A stretch of DNA of 41,079 bases. It comes from a virus. This document shows positions 30,518 through 40,357 of the stretch, in pieces. The DNA is taken from positions 1 to 41,079 of the IMG/VR virus record IMGVR_UViG_3300021959_000109. One strand, written 5' to 3'. Position numbers and translations under genes: made by a program. How positions within the stretch are numbered: position 1 is the first letter of the stretch; each line of letters starts with the position of its first letter. Under the pieces are notes generated by a model that was not told the origin of the DNA, made no database searches, and worked only from the letters and a program-made list of their open reading frames with translations.

Positions 30518-32818
30518 TTATTTGCTCACTACTTTAGAACTCGCAATGCCCGCACCACCTAACGGATCACCCGCACCTCCTCCAAGAGCGGCAGTGCGAG
30601 ACTTAACTTGTTCACCTAAATCTGCGCTCTTCTCAGAATAGTAGACGATAGCGGAATTACCGTCCATCACCTCACCGTCTATGGTAACTTTGTAATTTTC
30701 CATAAACGCTGAGCCTGCAAGCTGAGCTTGGTCAAACAGGCTGGGGTCTGCTAACGCAGCCTTGGTTGCATTTATACGTTGGTCAAATCCAGCTATCTGC
30801 TCTGGGTCTTCAACAGTTGCCTTAGATTTTATCAGTTCTTCCAACTCAGTAAGCAACGGGTTACGTAGCTCGTCCTCTTTCTTTTCTATCTCTGCATCGC
30901 GCAGAGAGATAAGGTTGTTTGCCGCCTCCAAGGCCGCTGTCTGCTGCCCTGCGAGTATATCTATATTAGTTTTCGCTTGGTTAAACGTTTGATTATCGCT
31001 TAAACGAGCTTCTTGCGCGGCGGACGTTGCCGCATTGGCCTCCTGAACTGCGATTGTAGCCGCTCTATATTCTGCTGTGTCTGCCCGTTCCGCAGCTTTT
31101 TGGTCCATCTCTGCTTGTTTCAGTATGGCTTGTAGCTGTTGATCTTCTACACGGTTTGCTGCGGCAGTGGCGGCAGCTTGTGTTGCACGATCCTCGGCCA
31201 GTAAACTAAACCCAACGTTTATAGCCGCCTGCTGTAGGCTAGAATCCAACGCTAGTGCCTCTTTGTCGAGGTTGATCTGGTCTATAAGCTGTTGTCTTGT
31301 AGCTCTTTTCTGGCGATTGCGTTCCGCACGTACAGAAGAAGATACTCCTGCGCCTAGAGCACCAAGGCTTGTTTTACCTGCAGCGCCCTCAAAAAACGCG
31401 GCCCAGCGGTCTCGCTCCATTTCTTCGGGGCTGTAGTTTTTATCGTCCAAATCTTTCAAACGTTGAGTTAGCTCTGCGTACTTCTCTTGGTATTTGTCTG
31501 CACCAAGCAGTTTCCGTGCTTCTGCAGTGTAGCTTTCCAGAGAGCCAAGGCCACCTGTACCTGTACCTTTAGACCTGCCACCACTTACTTTGCTAACATC
31601 TCCGTCTGCTGAAGTAATATCCACAGTGTTTGCATTGACTACCTCGTCTAGCTTCGGCTTTATAGCTCCTGAACCAATACCTCCAGCTAGAACGTCCGTG
31701 TCAGGCATTGCGAGATTAGAGATCCCCGCTTTTACTTTAGTAGTGCCAACGGCTATATCCGAAGGTATTTGTGCGGTGCCCTCAGAAGGTCTTTGGTTAT
31801 CATCTTCGGTAGGTAGTATTGTAGGCTTCGTATCTAAGGGCAATGCGGATGTAGGTCTTTGTGATAACGAGGGTAACCCCTGTAGTTGTTTTTCCTGTGG
31901 AGTAGTACCTGACTCAAAGCCTAAATTAGGTGTTCTGCCTTGCTCTATTGCAAACTGAGATGGGCTTGCAATGTAATCTTGAAAAGAATCTTTAGCAGAG
32001 CCAACTGCTTTTACGGTTTTCTGACCTAACTCTGTAGGTAAAGAAAGCAAGGAATCGGCAGCGCCGCCCAAACCTTCTGCCACTTTTAATGGGAACTGAA
32101 GTGCGGCCTCTCCTTTAGTCATAGCAGGATTTAATCCAAAAGGACCAGTATCGCTCTGTGGCTGTGGTTCTGTAACCGGACCTAACTCTTGTAGCATTCT
32201 TTTAGCTGTATTCGCCTCTTGAGGCATACTCTCTAAAGTCGTGATAAACCGATCAGCCCGAGCACCGAACTTCTGTCGTGCTGCAGCCTTCTGTGTGGGG
32301 GTAAGTTTGACTAGCTTGCCTTCTTGAAACGCAACAATGCCGCCCCCTGCCATCTTCGTTGGGCCTTGAGCCATTCTAGCAGCGGCAAGCCCCTGTGTAG
32401 GTTGTGGCCTTGGTTGTGGGCGTACGCCTCCTGCGAGTGCGCCGAGACCTGCGGGACGTGCAGGTGGCAGACCTTTGGATGCACGCTGCACATTCTTTTG
32501 CGCGTCCGTATTCTTCTTATCCATAACGCCTTTGACGTTACCTTTTACCTCGTCCTGCGTCATGGACATGACGCTTGCTTCAAGCTGCTCAGCAATACTA
32601 CGGGGGTCAGTATCCATCTTAGCCTGCATATCACGCATAGCGGCTTGTTTTTCCCGCTCTAACTTTTGCATAGCTAGCACTTCGACTAGCGGCTTTTTCT
32701 GCCCCCCTTGCATGGGAGTGGGTATACCCTGAGCTTGAGGGTTTGGCATGCCGCCTTGTGGATTAGGACCACGAGATTGAGGAAGTTGCGCTATGCCGCC
32801 GCGAGGTGCCAAACCCAT
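30518..32818 (-). CDS. Virion protein with Pro/Gln-rich start and coiled-coil body
   Basis: The 766-residue product starts with a Gly/Pro/Gln-rich stretch (1-45). It contains M-A-G-G-G-I-V-A-F-Q-E-G near residues 156-167, a pattern I recognise in structural proteins of marine podophages. From about residue 420 to 700 it is rich in Ala, Glu, Gln and Lys with long helices (A-A-I-N-V-G-F-S-L-L-A-E-D-R-A-T-Q-A-A) that would form a coiled coil. It is probably an internal or tail protein near the giant protein. The genes abut: one base after its stop comes the giant gene, and two bases separate its ATG from the upstream gene. Confidence 0.78.
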   Translation of the reverse strand: MGLAPRGGIAQLPQSRGPNPQGGMPNPQAQGIPTPMQGGQKKPLVEVLAMQKLEREKQAAMRDMQAKMDTDPRSIAEQLEASVMSMTQDEVKGNVKGVMDKKNTDAQKNVQRASKGLPPARPAGLGALAGGVRPQPRPQPTQGLAAARMAQGPTKMAGGGIVAFQEGKLVKLTPTQKAAARQKFGARADRFITTLESMPQEANTAKRMLQELGPVTEPQPQSDTGPFGLNPAMTKGEAALQFPLKVAEGLGGAADSLLSLPTELGQKTVKAVGSAKDSFQDYIASPSQFAIEQGRTPNLGFESGTTPQEKQLQGLPSLSQRPTSALPLDTKPTILPTEDDNQRPSEGTAQIPSDIAVGTTKVKAGISNLAMPDTDVLAGGIGSGAIKPKLDEVVNANTVDITSADGDVSKVSGGRSKGTGTGGLGSLESYTAEARKLLGADKYQEKYAELTQRLKDLDDKNYSPEEMERDRWAAFFEGAAGKTSLGALGAGVSSSVRAERNRQKRATRQQLIDQINLDKEALALDSSLQQAAINVGFSLLAEDRATQAAATAAANRVEDQQLQAILKQAEMDQKAAERADTAEYRAATIAVQEANAATSAAQEARLSDNQTFNQAKTNIDILAGQQTAALEAANNLISLRDAEIEKKEDELRNPLLTELEELIKSKATVEDPEQIAGFDQRINATKAALADPSLFDQAQLAGSAFMENYKVTIDGEVMDGNSAIVYYSEKSADLGEQVKSRTAALGGGAGDPLGGAGIASSKVVSK

Positions 32819-32820
32819 AT

Positions 32821-33660
32821 TTATGCCCCATCTTTCTTATCTTCTTTACCGTACATAAGGTTGTACAGCGCTTGTAGTCCGCCAGCCCCACCAAGGATCT
32901 CTGACAACATACTAGGTTCAGCGTAGCTGTAAGACTGCGCCCCAATCGGCAACCCCTGCAGGAGTGATTGCATGTACTGTACTTGCTTGTATGGGAAGTC
33001 ACGTTCTTCCTCAAACTGCAATCTATCTGCGGTGATACCTTCAGATTCAATGGCACGCTGCTCTGCACCCGCTGCGGCTATGTCACCAATGAGGTTGCGA
33101 GTGTACTGATTGGCCGCGGTCTGAGCCTCCATCTCGCGCCCTTGCTCGGTATTGAACTGGCCCATAGCTTTGTCAAACGCGTCTGAGTAACCTTGACCTG
33201 TTATGCTAGATAAGTTTTGAGCCATGTTACGAGCGGCTTCCGCATCGAACAATGCCTGAGCCGACCCACCGTACGCCCCTGCAAACTTATTAGCATTCTG
33301 TGCAGCCGTAATGCCTGCTTGGCGGCGAACCTCATCTAGCTGTGGCTGCAGCCCTGCCATAAGGTACGGGTTCATGTATTGTTGTGCAGTATCCGCGGTA
33401 AACGTTTGTGGGGTAAATACCCCCATTTCGTCTGTAGGGATGTCCATACCTTCGAACGCGCCGAACGACACATCCTGCAGTTCAGATGTACCTGCTGTAA
33501 GTGGACCGCCATACCCTTGATAATCTTGACTACCTAGCGCTGCACCCTTGCCGAGCATATCGGTAACGTAGTCACCTGCCCAAGTAGATAGGGACGACTC
33601 TCTACCCGTTTCTGCGCCCGCCATCGGGTCAACGTAAGTTGAAATGTTTTCTTCTGCCAT
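32821..33660 (-). CDS. Virion structural protein, probable DNA-ejection type
   Basis: The 279-residue protein is rich in Ala, Gln and Glu. Its segment Q-A-G-I-T-A-A-Q-N-A-N-K-F-A-G-A-Y-G-G-S (about 117-136) is typical of structural proteins next to ejection proteins in marine podophages, as I recall. The middle is a long helix with N-T-E-Q-G-R-E-M-E-A-Q. The C-terminus is Gly-rich (I-L-G-G-A-G-G-L) and ends basic. Function as an internal core or ejection protein is inferred from context and composition. Confidence 0.75.
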   Translation of the reverse strand: MAEENISTYVDPMAGAETGRESSLSTWAGDYVTDMLGKGAALGSQDYQGYGGPLTAGTSELQDVSFGAFEGMDIPTDEMGVFTPQTFTADTAQQYMNPYLMAGLQPQLDEVRRQAGITAAQNANKFAGAYGGSAQALFDAEAARNMAQNLSSITGQGYSDAFDKAMGQFNTEQGREMEAQTAANQYTRNLIGDIAAAGAEQRAIESEGITADRLQFEEERDFPYKQVQYMQSLLQGLPIGAQSYSYAEPSMLSEILGGAGGLQALYNLMYGKEDKKDGA

Positions 33661-33668
33661 GGGTTACC

Positions 33669-34379
33669 TCACGCGGGTATGAACTTTTTAGGGTCTATTT
33701 CTTTACCCTGTTTATCGTTTCCAGTACGCGCTTTGCGTACCCGAGCCATCATGCCTTCTAAAACTTTCGCGCCTGCGTCAGAGTTGCCGTTGCCGAGGTG
33801 GCTTACAACGTCTGCAGGGATCACAAACTCCCCATCGCTAAGACGGGCTTCTTGTGTACCTTCAATAGTGGCGGGCACTTCATCGGCCATACCATCGGTC
33901 TTGCCGTCAAGATACTTACCTTTTTTCAGTGTGGCAATACCCCCTGCAGCCATTTCTTCTACAGGCATCGGTATACCCACAGCAGGGCGTTTGCGTTCTT
34001 GGCGTGCAGGGTTGGTTAAATTTAGTGCAGCCAGACCTTCTGCTTGCTCCGTTGCTGCGAGCTTTGCCGCCTCTTCACCTCCCGGTGAAACGTACTGAGT
34101 GTCAGTAAAATAACGCTGTCCGCTACTACCTGCGCGTCTATTGGGGTCGTAGGACTGAGGGACCATCTGACGTTCTACAGCGTAATCAGGTATTTTGCCT
34201 TGATAGCCTACCTTTTTTGACTGGCTATCGGCCAAACCTGTAGCTTTTAACAAGGCACTCCCGCCGAGGAGACCCGCCATACGTGTAGCAGGGTCGCCAT
34301 CTTGACTAAGAAAATCAATGTCCGGTAAATCTACAGCGCCACCAGTTACGCTTTTTATCGTATCGGTAAACCAACTCAT
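33669..34379 (-). CDS. Small virion protein with SDGEFVIPADVV motif
   Basis: The 236-residue product contains E-E-M-A-A-G-G-I-A-T-L near residues 141-151 and A-R-L-S-D-G-E-F-V-I-P-A-D-V-V-S near 178-193, followed by G-N-G-N-S-D-A-G-A-K. This SDGEFVIPA pattern is common in tail-associated phage proteins and may be a processing or assembly signal. The N-terminus is hydrophilic and the C-terminus basic. It overlaps the giant repeat-protein gene by 4 bp (ATGA), so the two products are probably made together. Confidence 0.8.
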   Translation of the reverse strand: MSWFTDTIKSVTGGAVDLPDIDFLSQDGDPATRMAGLLGGSALLKATGLADSQSKKVGYQGKIPDYAVERQMVPQSYDPNRRAGSSGQRYFTDTQYVSPGGEEAAKLAATEQAEGLAALNLTNPARQERKRPAVGIPMPVEEMAAGGIATLKKGKYLDGKTDGMADEVPATIEGTQEARLSDGEFVIPADVVSHLGNGNSDAGAKVLEGMMARVRKARTGNDKQGKEIDPKKFIPA

Positions 34380-37300
34380 CGTATTTCTCCAAGAACTCTT
34401 AACAGCATATCATTTTCGTCCTCTACTTGTCCACCCTGCGCAAACCCACCCCTTAGTCTAGCCGCCAACATACCCATATTCCCGCGTTGAGTCGGAGGAG
34501 CGGCGTCCAATGCTTCTTGAGCGGCGGTAGCTTGCGTGCCCCCATACGGAGAAGTATACCTACCAGCTTGCCCCGCATCTCTGAAGATAGATTCAAAACT
34601 ATAAGGGTTAATGTCCCCGATAGGGTCAGGTGTAGTGACCGTAGTACGTTGCCCTTGCAAATCATCCGCACCCGCGAGAAGCTGTGTAAAATCAGAGATG
34701 TTGCTCTGCCGCTGCTTTAGGTCTCGGTCGGCCTGTGCGGTGGTCATTTGCGTGGTTATGTCTGTAGAGAGCGTGTTCATAAGCTGTGTAAAGGCATCAG
34801 TCTGTGTATCTAGCTCACTGTATATACCCGTAGCCGCAAGTTGTGTTGGGTCTGTGTCAGACATATACCCGATCAGGGCATCACGATCTGCAAAGGTGAT
34901 TACACCGTCGCCATCTACATCAAACTGGGCTACTTGTGCGGCATTTAGCTGAGTCTCTTCTTCAACTGCGCCTGTTACAAGATCTATATCTTCCTGCGTT
35001 ACGTCCCGTGCAGGTTTACCGACTGTGCGGGCAATATCGTCTACATCAAGGCCAAGCTCAGCCACCTGCCCAGTAATGGCGGTCTCGGTCTCGCCTAGCG
35101 CATTAAGAAGATCTGTTTTAGTTGTGCCTATCTCGCCAAGAAGCGCCTCTTTGGTCACACCGAGATCAGTGGCAACATTGCCTATAGCAGTATCAAGAGC
35201 TTCATCTCGTAGGATACCGTCAGCTTCGTACTGCTCTACAAGCTCCACTATGCGGCTTTCTGCGGTATCTATACCCGCAAACACGCCTGTCGAAGGGTCT
35301 ACTATATTACCTTCTTCATCCAGTACGGCAGGCTTACCGATGTCTGCCCGTATACGCCCCTCCGCATCAGATATGGCGGTAGTAAGTGTGGTAGTTTGCA
35401 GGCCAAGGTTGGTGGCAAGTTGCAGGATTGCTTCGTCTCTAGTTAATCCAGAAGCCTCCAGCGTAGCTAGATCTGCAAACACCCCTGTAGCCTCTTCGAC
35501 TACATTACCTTCTTCGTCTAGTACCGCGGGTTTACCGACTGTGCCTGCAAGAGCCGATACATCTTCTGTTATTTTACCTGTAGCGGTGTCTATATACCCG
35601 TAAAGCCCCGTACTCGCGGCGTCGTCCGTAGCGGGAGTACCCAACGTGTTAGCAATCGAATCGAGGTCTAGCCCAAGATTACCTAATTCTGCGTATATGC
35701 CCGTAGCTGCAGTATCATCTGTAGCAGGACTACCCACGATCCCTGTAACAGTCGTTGCAACCTGTTCTTGTGTAAGCCCCGCGTCTTTGAGTGTTTGTAC
35801 AGCACTGTCTATATACGCGTACAACCCCGTGCTGTCGACGCCGAGTTGAGCCGCTGCACCAATGGCGTTTGTAAGGTTGGTGGTAACCGTGTCTATAGTG
35901 TCAAGACGAGTATCTATAGCTGCAAAGTTAGCAAACACCCCTGTAGGTTCGGTAACTACATTACCATCCACGTCTAACTCTGCAGGATTACCTAGCACAT
36001 CCGCTACGTTCCCAATGTCAGTAGACAGATTTCCTAAGTCTGCGTATAGCCCTGTCGGGTCAACGGGGTTGTTATTTGCATCTACACCTGCAGGGGTTCC
36101 TACGTAGTCTTCTAATGCGGTTTTTACGTCTTGGTCACTTAGATTGTTGAGGCCCGCAAGAGCGCCAAACAGCCCTGTATTATCTTCCGTCGAGCCGACT
36201 ATCTCTTTTACAATATCGGTAACGTCCGAGTCACTAAGGTCGTTTAGGTTATCTATGGCACCGAGCACGCCTGTGCCTTCTTCAGCGGAACCAATAACAT
36301 CACCAATTAGTTTTTCTACATCCGCCTTTGCATTGGTGGACAACCCCGCTGCCTCTAAATCGGCTAGCTCTTTGTATATGCCTGTGGGGTCAGTCGCATC
36401 TCCATTCTCATCTACACTTGCGGGGGAGCCTAACGCTTCACCTACAATGTTAGCTACATCTTGTTGTGCTTTTGTGCTAAGTCCTGCATCGTTTAGGGCG
36501 GCTTCCACCGCATCAGCAACGTCGTCCTCACTTAGATTGTTCAGTTCTGAAAGCGTCTTAAATAACCCTGTAGGCGCTGTGGTAAAGTCACCCACCGTCT
36601 CGCCGGGATTACCTAGTATATCGTTGATCGCCTCAACATCCAAATCGGTGTCGGTCAGTGCTTTGTATAGTCCGGTCGCTTCAGTTCCCGCATCCTCATC
36701 CGCAGGGGTACCCACAAGGTCTTGAACAGCTTTTGTTACATCGTCCCCCGTTAATGTACCACCTGTAGCATCTTCAATCGTTTTATGCAGCCCCGTAGCA
36801 GGTATGACGTTGCCGTTTTCATCCACACCCGAGGGCGTGCCGACTGCAGCGTTGACCGTGTTGGTCAGTTCTGCATTTGTAACTAGAGAGTTCAACGCTT
36901 CCACCGTTTCATTTGCCGCATCATCCTCGTTTTCAACTTGCCCTACATACTCGTCCGCTTGCTCATCAGTTAACACGACGCCCGCGGCTTCCGCTGCTTT
37001 CTTTACTTCGTCTCGGTCAAAATAGTACGGATCAATAAAATTACCTAGTAGTGTGTCTAATTCTGCTTGAGATTTGTTACCCCCAAACTGTTCATACGCC
37101 TGCGCTGATAACTCTTCAGACGGGTTGAACGCAGGGTTTATAAGTTTTATTTCGTTAGATATTTCGTCTTTGGTTACGAAATCGTTACTATACGCAACAT
37201 TGCCAAGATCTGTAATCGTATCTGTGTCAAAGCCCAGACCACTTAGCGTACTTACAAATTCAGTAGAATTGCTATCCGCAGGGTTACTTGGAACTGCGCC

Positions 37301-40300
37301 CCAAGAAGCAAGGTTGTTTAGCGCTCCTGTGTACAATTCATACTTAACTATTGAGGTTAGTGCTTGGTCAGCGGCAGAGTCTGTTGCATCACTGTTAGGC
37401 TGATCTGGGGCGAATGTAGATCCGTCAGGTGCTGTGTACGTGCCATCTGCTACTGACTTTACAGTGTTTTTTATGGTGGACAGAGAGGCTTGAAAAAAAT
37501 CTGCAGCGGTGGTCGCAGTGGCCCCGCTAGAAGTACCCACTAAAAACGCAACAGGTGTGCCATCAAGAATTGATACCTCGTCATCACTTAGAAAGTTTGC
37601 GTTTATAATAGCCATGTTTACGGGTACTTGTTCAACAGCTTCATTAATTCCTTCAGATAACCCGCCAGCGCCTGTCTTTACTATGGGTTTTAATACTGTG
37701 GGTACATTGTTCAGCAGGGTAGAAGCCCCACTAGCCCCAGCTATCTTTGCTAAAACAAGATCCCCAAGACCCCCTACGACTCCAGAAGCTGCAGCGTAGC
37801 CCATACTATTATCAACTAGCTTTTCAAAAGCGGCGTCCATATCACCGTCATATAACCGCACAAGGTCAAGAAACTCAGGGGATTGTTGTAACGCACCGGA
37901 ATCGTAACCCGCTTGTAAACCAGCTTTAATTTCATCTGCCGCGGCTTCACCTGCTTCAAGCATACTTGTACTAGCTACAACACCACCTAAAACGGCAGGG
38001 TTTTTGGTAAGCGCCAACAACGCTACGTCAACTAATAAGTCGGGTAGCTCCTGTGCGCCTGACATCGCTGTAGCCACTGGGTCACCAAACCCGTAGGGTC
38101 TACCCAAACGATCTTTTGCCTGTCCTGATAGTATTTGTTCCCATGTAGTATCTGGGTGAGGGAGCGCATTGTACTGGCGGATCTTCATCGCGGGAGATAT
38201 TTTCTTTGCCTCAGATTCACTCCAGCCTAAAAGTGTGTCTTTTAGCGGATCAGTAAAGTTAGTAAAAAACGTTATATTCGCGCCCTGCTCAGCTTCTGCT
38301 TTCGCGTTTGCTGCCGTCGCTAAAGCTACATTATTTGCTATTTTTTCTACTTTCTCATCATCGGTCAGATCAGGGTCATATTGTATAGCTAGACTTTCAT
38401 ACGATAACCTTTCAGCTTCAGACCGATCTACACCAAACGCATCTATAATATTTTCTGTTGTCTGGTTTAAGAGAGTGCCAGCACCGCCTGCAGTAAATCC
38501 GAACGCTTCTCCAAGTCCAGATGTAGCATTGCGGTATGCGTCCTTAAAAGTCGTTAGCACACTCGACCCTGCTTCGGTTAAATATTCTCCGTACTCTTCT
38601 GGAGTTAGTCCGTAATCTCTTGGGTCACCTCCACGCCCACTAGCTAGGGAAGGAGGTCTTTGCGGCACGGTAAAATCTATGTCTGGTGGTAGACCGCCAT
38701 CAAGTGGAGCCAAACCTTCTGGTGCGCCGTAAGCGTTGGGTACAATGTCTTTTGTAGAGCCTACCCACTCTGGTAACTCATCAATTTCACCGTTTTGCAA
38801 CTTTAATATAACATCTTGATATTCGCCTGCTATATTTGCGGCTATTGTGCTATCTGCAATCTGCTGGTTGTTCAAATAGTGCTCGTAGGCGTTCACATCA
38901 TCGTCAAGCCCCAATACTTCTTTATACGCGGCCTCGTCGAACTGTGGACGTATGGTAAACGCGGCGACTTTATCTGCTTCGCTGAACGCGGGTAGATAAT
39001 CAGTGCCCCAATCATCTGCCTTAGATAAGATAGTACCCAGTGCATCTTCATAGTTTCCTGCTGCGGTAGTATAGGGTTCTACCAAGTTGTTACGAGCAGC
39101 GGAGGCGCTAGATAGCTGATCCGTAAAGAAAGCGCTGTCTATCGTGTCAACACCGTATTTTGTTTTAAATTCTTCAACTTTAGCCGTAAACGCATCCAGA
39201 TTTTCCTGCGTCATGTCTGCATTGTAAGTGGACGCCAAAGCGTTAAATTGCGTAGCGTCTGTACTTAAATCATTTACCTTGTTGGTAGCGTTTGCCAGAT
39301 TGGTTTCAGCAGTTTGAAGTGCACTCGCAGCGCTTAAAGTATCTTCTTTGTCGCCAAACAAACTGTCTAATTTATCATTTATTGCAAGGCCATCTGGGGA
39401 ATTTACCCACTCTTTGAACCCTTTGTCAGCGTTATCTCTAAATGTTTGGAAGAAAGCGTCTGTGGGTTCGGCCCCGCCTTTTATTGCAGCGGAAAGACTG
39501 TTGCCCATAGCTTGGGTCCACAGCGTAGCCATGGCGTCTGACATGCCTGTGGTTTCAGCTAGCGCATCGGTAACGTCTTGGCCGATACCCGCATACCCTT
39601 TGACCAGTCCTTCCAGCATGCTAGACGTTATGTCTCCGCCTGACACAGCAGTTGCTATACCCGCAGAAATGCTAGCCTGCACAGAATCAGTCAGATTGGC
39701 AAAAGAAGACCCTTCAAGCCCAAGAACATCGTCAATCTTGCCAAGAGTAGTATTGAGGTACGTCTCTACCTCACCTGATTGTAGCGTAGCTCCACTGAGT
39801 GCAGACGCAGTAAATGATCTGGCTAAATCTTCAATACTCGCATTGGGGTTATGTATGAGAACCCGTGATACCCCTGTGGTGCCTGCGCCAATAGCGTTGG
39901 CTAATGCTTCGTTTAACGGTGCTAAAGTACCCCCCGCTTGACTTGATAACGCCTGTTTCAATGGCTCTGTTAGTTTAGTATCAACTATATCGCCTATCTG
40001 AGTTCCTGCATAAGTGGTTACCGCAGATAGAATAACATCCTCTAACGACCCCCCACGGGCAGCAGTGTTAGCGCCCTGCACCATAGCAATAACGTGAGGT
40101 GGCACCCCTGCCATCGTGAGCGCAATAGTACCTATAGTGCCAATAGGGTCTTCAGCTATAGCGTCAGCTATTATTTCCGCAGACTCTACAAGATCTACCT
40201 CAAGATAATCGCCCGCATCGAAAGGGTTAATATCAATGTTAGTTAGGTCAACCTGATTTTCTGTTGTAGTAGGGTCAATCCCGCTCCAATCTAGTAAATC

Positions 40301-40357
40301 TTTTCCCGAAGGATCTACACCGCTCCAGTCAAGCCAATCTTTGTCCCACCACGCCAT
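34376..40357 (-). CDS. Giant repeat-containing virion protein (fibre or internal)
   Basis: The 1993-residue protein is acidic and rich in Ala, Asp, Thr and Leu. The N-terminus repeats D-W-S-G-[VI]-D-P twice (near 11-30). A central hydrophobic stretch (about 760-960) resembles a module in the other giant protein. Residues about 1170-1850 hold roughly 16 repeats with the core V-G-x-P-A-x-x-D-x-x-G-N and T-G-[LIV]-[FY]. D1813-D1824 (D-V-D-G-D-G-V-I-T-F-A-D) is a canonical EF-hand/dockerin-type calcium loop. The C-terminus R-G-G-F-A-Q-G-G-Q-V-E echoes motifs of two other virion proteins. Its length and repeats suggest a tail or tape-like protein; it could also be ejected. The 4-bp overlap with the downstream gene is ATGA. 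Confidence 0.85.
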   Translation of the reverse strand: MAWWDKDWLDWSGVDPSGKDLLDWSGIDPTTTENQVDLTNIDINPFDAGDYLEVDLVESAEIIADAIAEDPIGTIGTIALTMAGVPPHVIAMVQGANTAARGGSLEDVILSAVTTYAGTQIGDIVDTKLTEPLKQALSSQAGGTLAPLNEALANAIGAGTTGVSRVLIHNPNASIEDLARSFTASALSGATLQSGEVETYLNTTLGKIDDVLGLEGSSFANLTDSVQASISAGIATAVSGGDITSSMLEGLVKGYAGIGQDVTDALAETTGMSDAMATLWTQAMGNSLSAAIKGGAEPTDAFFQTFRDNADKGFKEWVNSPDGLAINDKLDSLFGDKEDTLSAASALQTAETNLANATNKVNDLSTDATQFNALASTYNADMTQENLDAFTAKVEEFKTKYGVDTIDSAFFTDQLSSASAARNNLVEPYTTAAGNYEDALGTILSKADDWGTDYLPAFSEADKVAAFTIRPQFDEAAYKEVLGLDDDVNAYEHYLNNQQIADSTIAANIAGEYQDVILKLQNGEIDELPEWVGSTKDIVPNAYGAPEGLAPLDGGLPPDIDFTVPQRPPSLASGRGGDPRDYGLTPEEYGEYLTEAGSSVLTTFKDAYRNATSGLGEAFGFTAGGAGTLLNQTTENIIDAFGVDRSEAERLSYESLAIQYDPDLTDDEKVEKIANNVALATAANAKAEAEQGANITFFTNFTDPLKDTLLGWSESEAKKISPAMKIRQYNALPHPDTTWEQILSGQAKDRLGRPYGFGDPVATAMSGAQELPDLLVDVALLALTKNPAVLGGVVASTSMLEAGEAAADEIKAGLQAGYDSGALQQSPEFLDLVRLYDGDMDAAFEKLVDNSMGYAAASGVVGGLGDLVLAKIAGASGASTLLNNVPTVLKPIVKTGAGGLSEGINEAVEQVPVNMAIINANFLSDDEVSILDGTPVAFLVGTSSGATATTAADFFQASLSTIKNTVKSVADGTYTAPDGSTFAPDQPNSDATDSAADQALTSIVKYELYTGALNNLASWGAVPSNPADSNSTEFVSTLSGLGFDTDTITDLGNVAYSNDFVTKDEISNEIKLINPAFNPSEELSAQAYEQFGGNKSQAELDTLLGNFIDPYYFDRDEVKKAAEAAGVVLTDEQADEYVGQVENEDDAANETVEALNSLVTNAELTNTVNAAVGTPSGVDENGNVIPATGLHKTIEDATGGTLTGDDVTKAVQDLVGTPADEDAGTEATGLYKALTDTDLDVEAINDILGNPGETVGDFTTAPTGLFKTLSELNNLSEDDVADAVEAALNDAGLSTKAQQDVANIVGEALGSPASVDENGDATDPTGIYKELADLEAAGLSTNAKADVEKLIGDVIGSAEEGTGVLGAIDNLNDLSDSDVTDIVKEIVGSTEDNTGLFGALAGLNNLSDQDVKTALEDYVGTPAGVDANNNPVDPTGLYADLGNLSTDIGNVADVLGNPAELDVDGNVVTEPTGVFANFAAIDTRLDTIDTVTTNLTNAIGAAAQLGVDSTGLYAYIDSAVQTLKDAGLTQEQVATTVTGIVGSPATDDTAATGIYAELGNLGLDLDSIANTLGTPATDDAASTGLYGYIDTATGKITEDVSALAGTVGKPAVLDEEGNVVEEATGVFADLATLEASGLTRDEAILQLATNLGLQTTTLTTAISDAEGRIRADIGKPAVLDEEGNIVDPSTGVFAGIDTAESRIVELVEQYEADGILRDEALDTAIGNVATDLGVTKEALLGEIGTTKTDLLNALGETETAITGQVAELGLDVDDIARTVGKPARDVTQEDIDLVTGAVEEETQLNAAQVAQFDVDGDGVITFADRDALIGYMSDTDPTQLAATGIYSELDTQTDAFTQLMNTLSTDITTQMTTAQADRDLKQRQSNISDFTQLLAGADDLQGQRTTVTTPDPIGDINPYSFESIFRDAGQAGRYTSPYGGTQATAAQEALDAAPPTQRGNMGMLAARLRGGFAQGGQVEDENDMLLRVLGEIR
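34810..36850 (-). repeat. Region coding for about 16 VGxPAxxDxxGN / TG[LIV][FY] repeats with a calcium loop
   Basis: Copies are 30-70 codons apart and differ in length, and the linking helices start with L-x-x-[LD]-x-x-[DN]. Sequences such as I-G-K-P-A-V-L-D-E-E-G-N and V-G-K-P-A-V-L-D-E-E-G-N are nearly identical, pointing to recent duplication near 35300-35540. The calcium-binding loop is coded by 34886-34921. Repeats and loop together suggest a calcium-stabilised rod. Confidence 0.85.
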
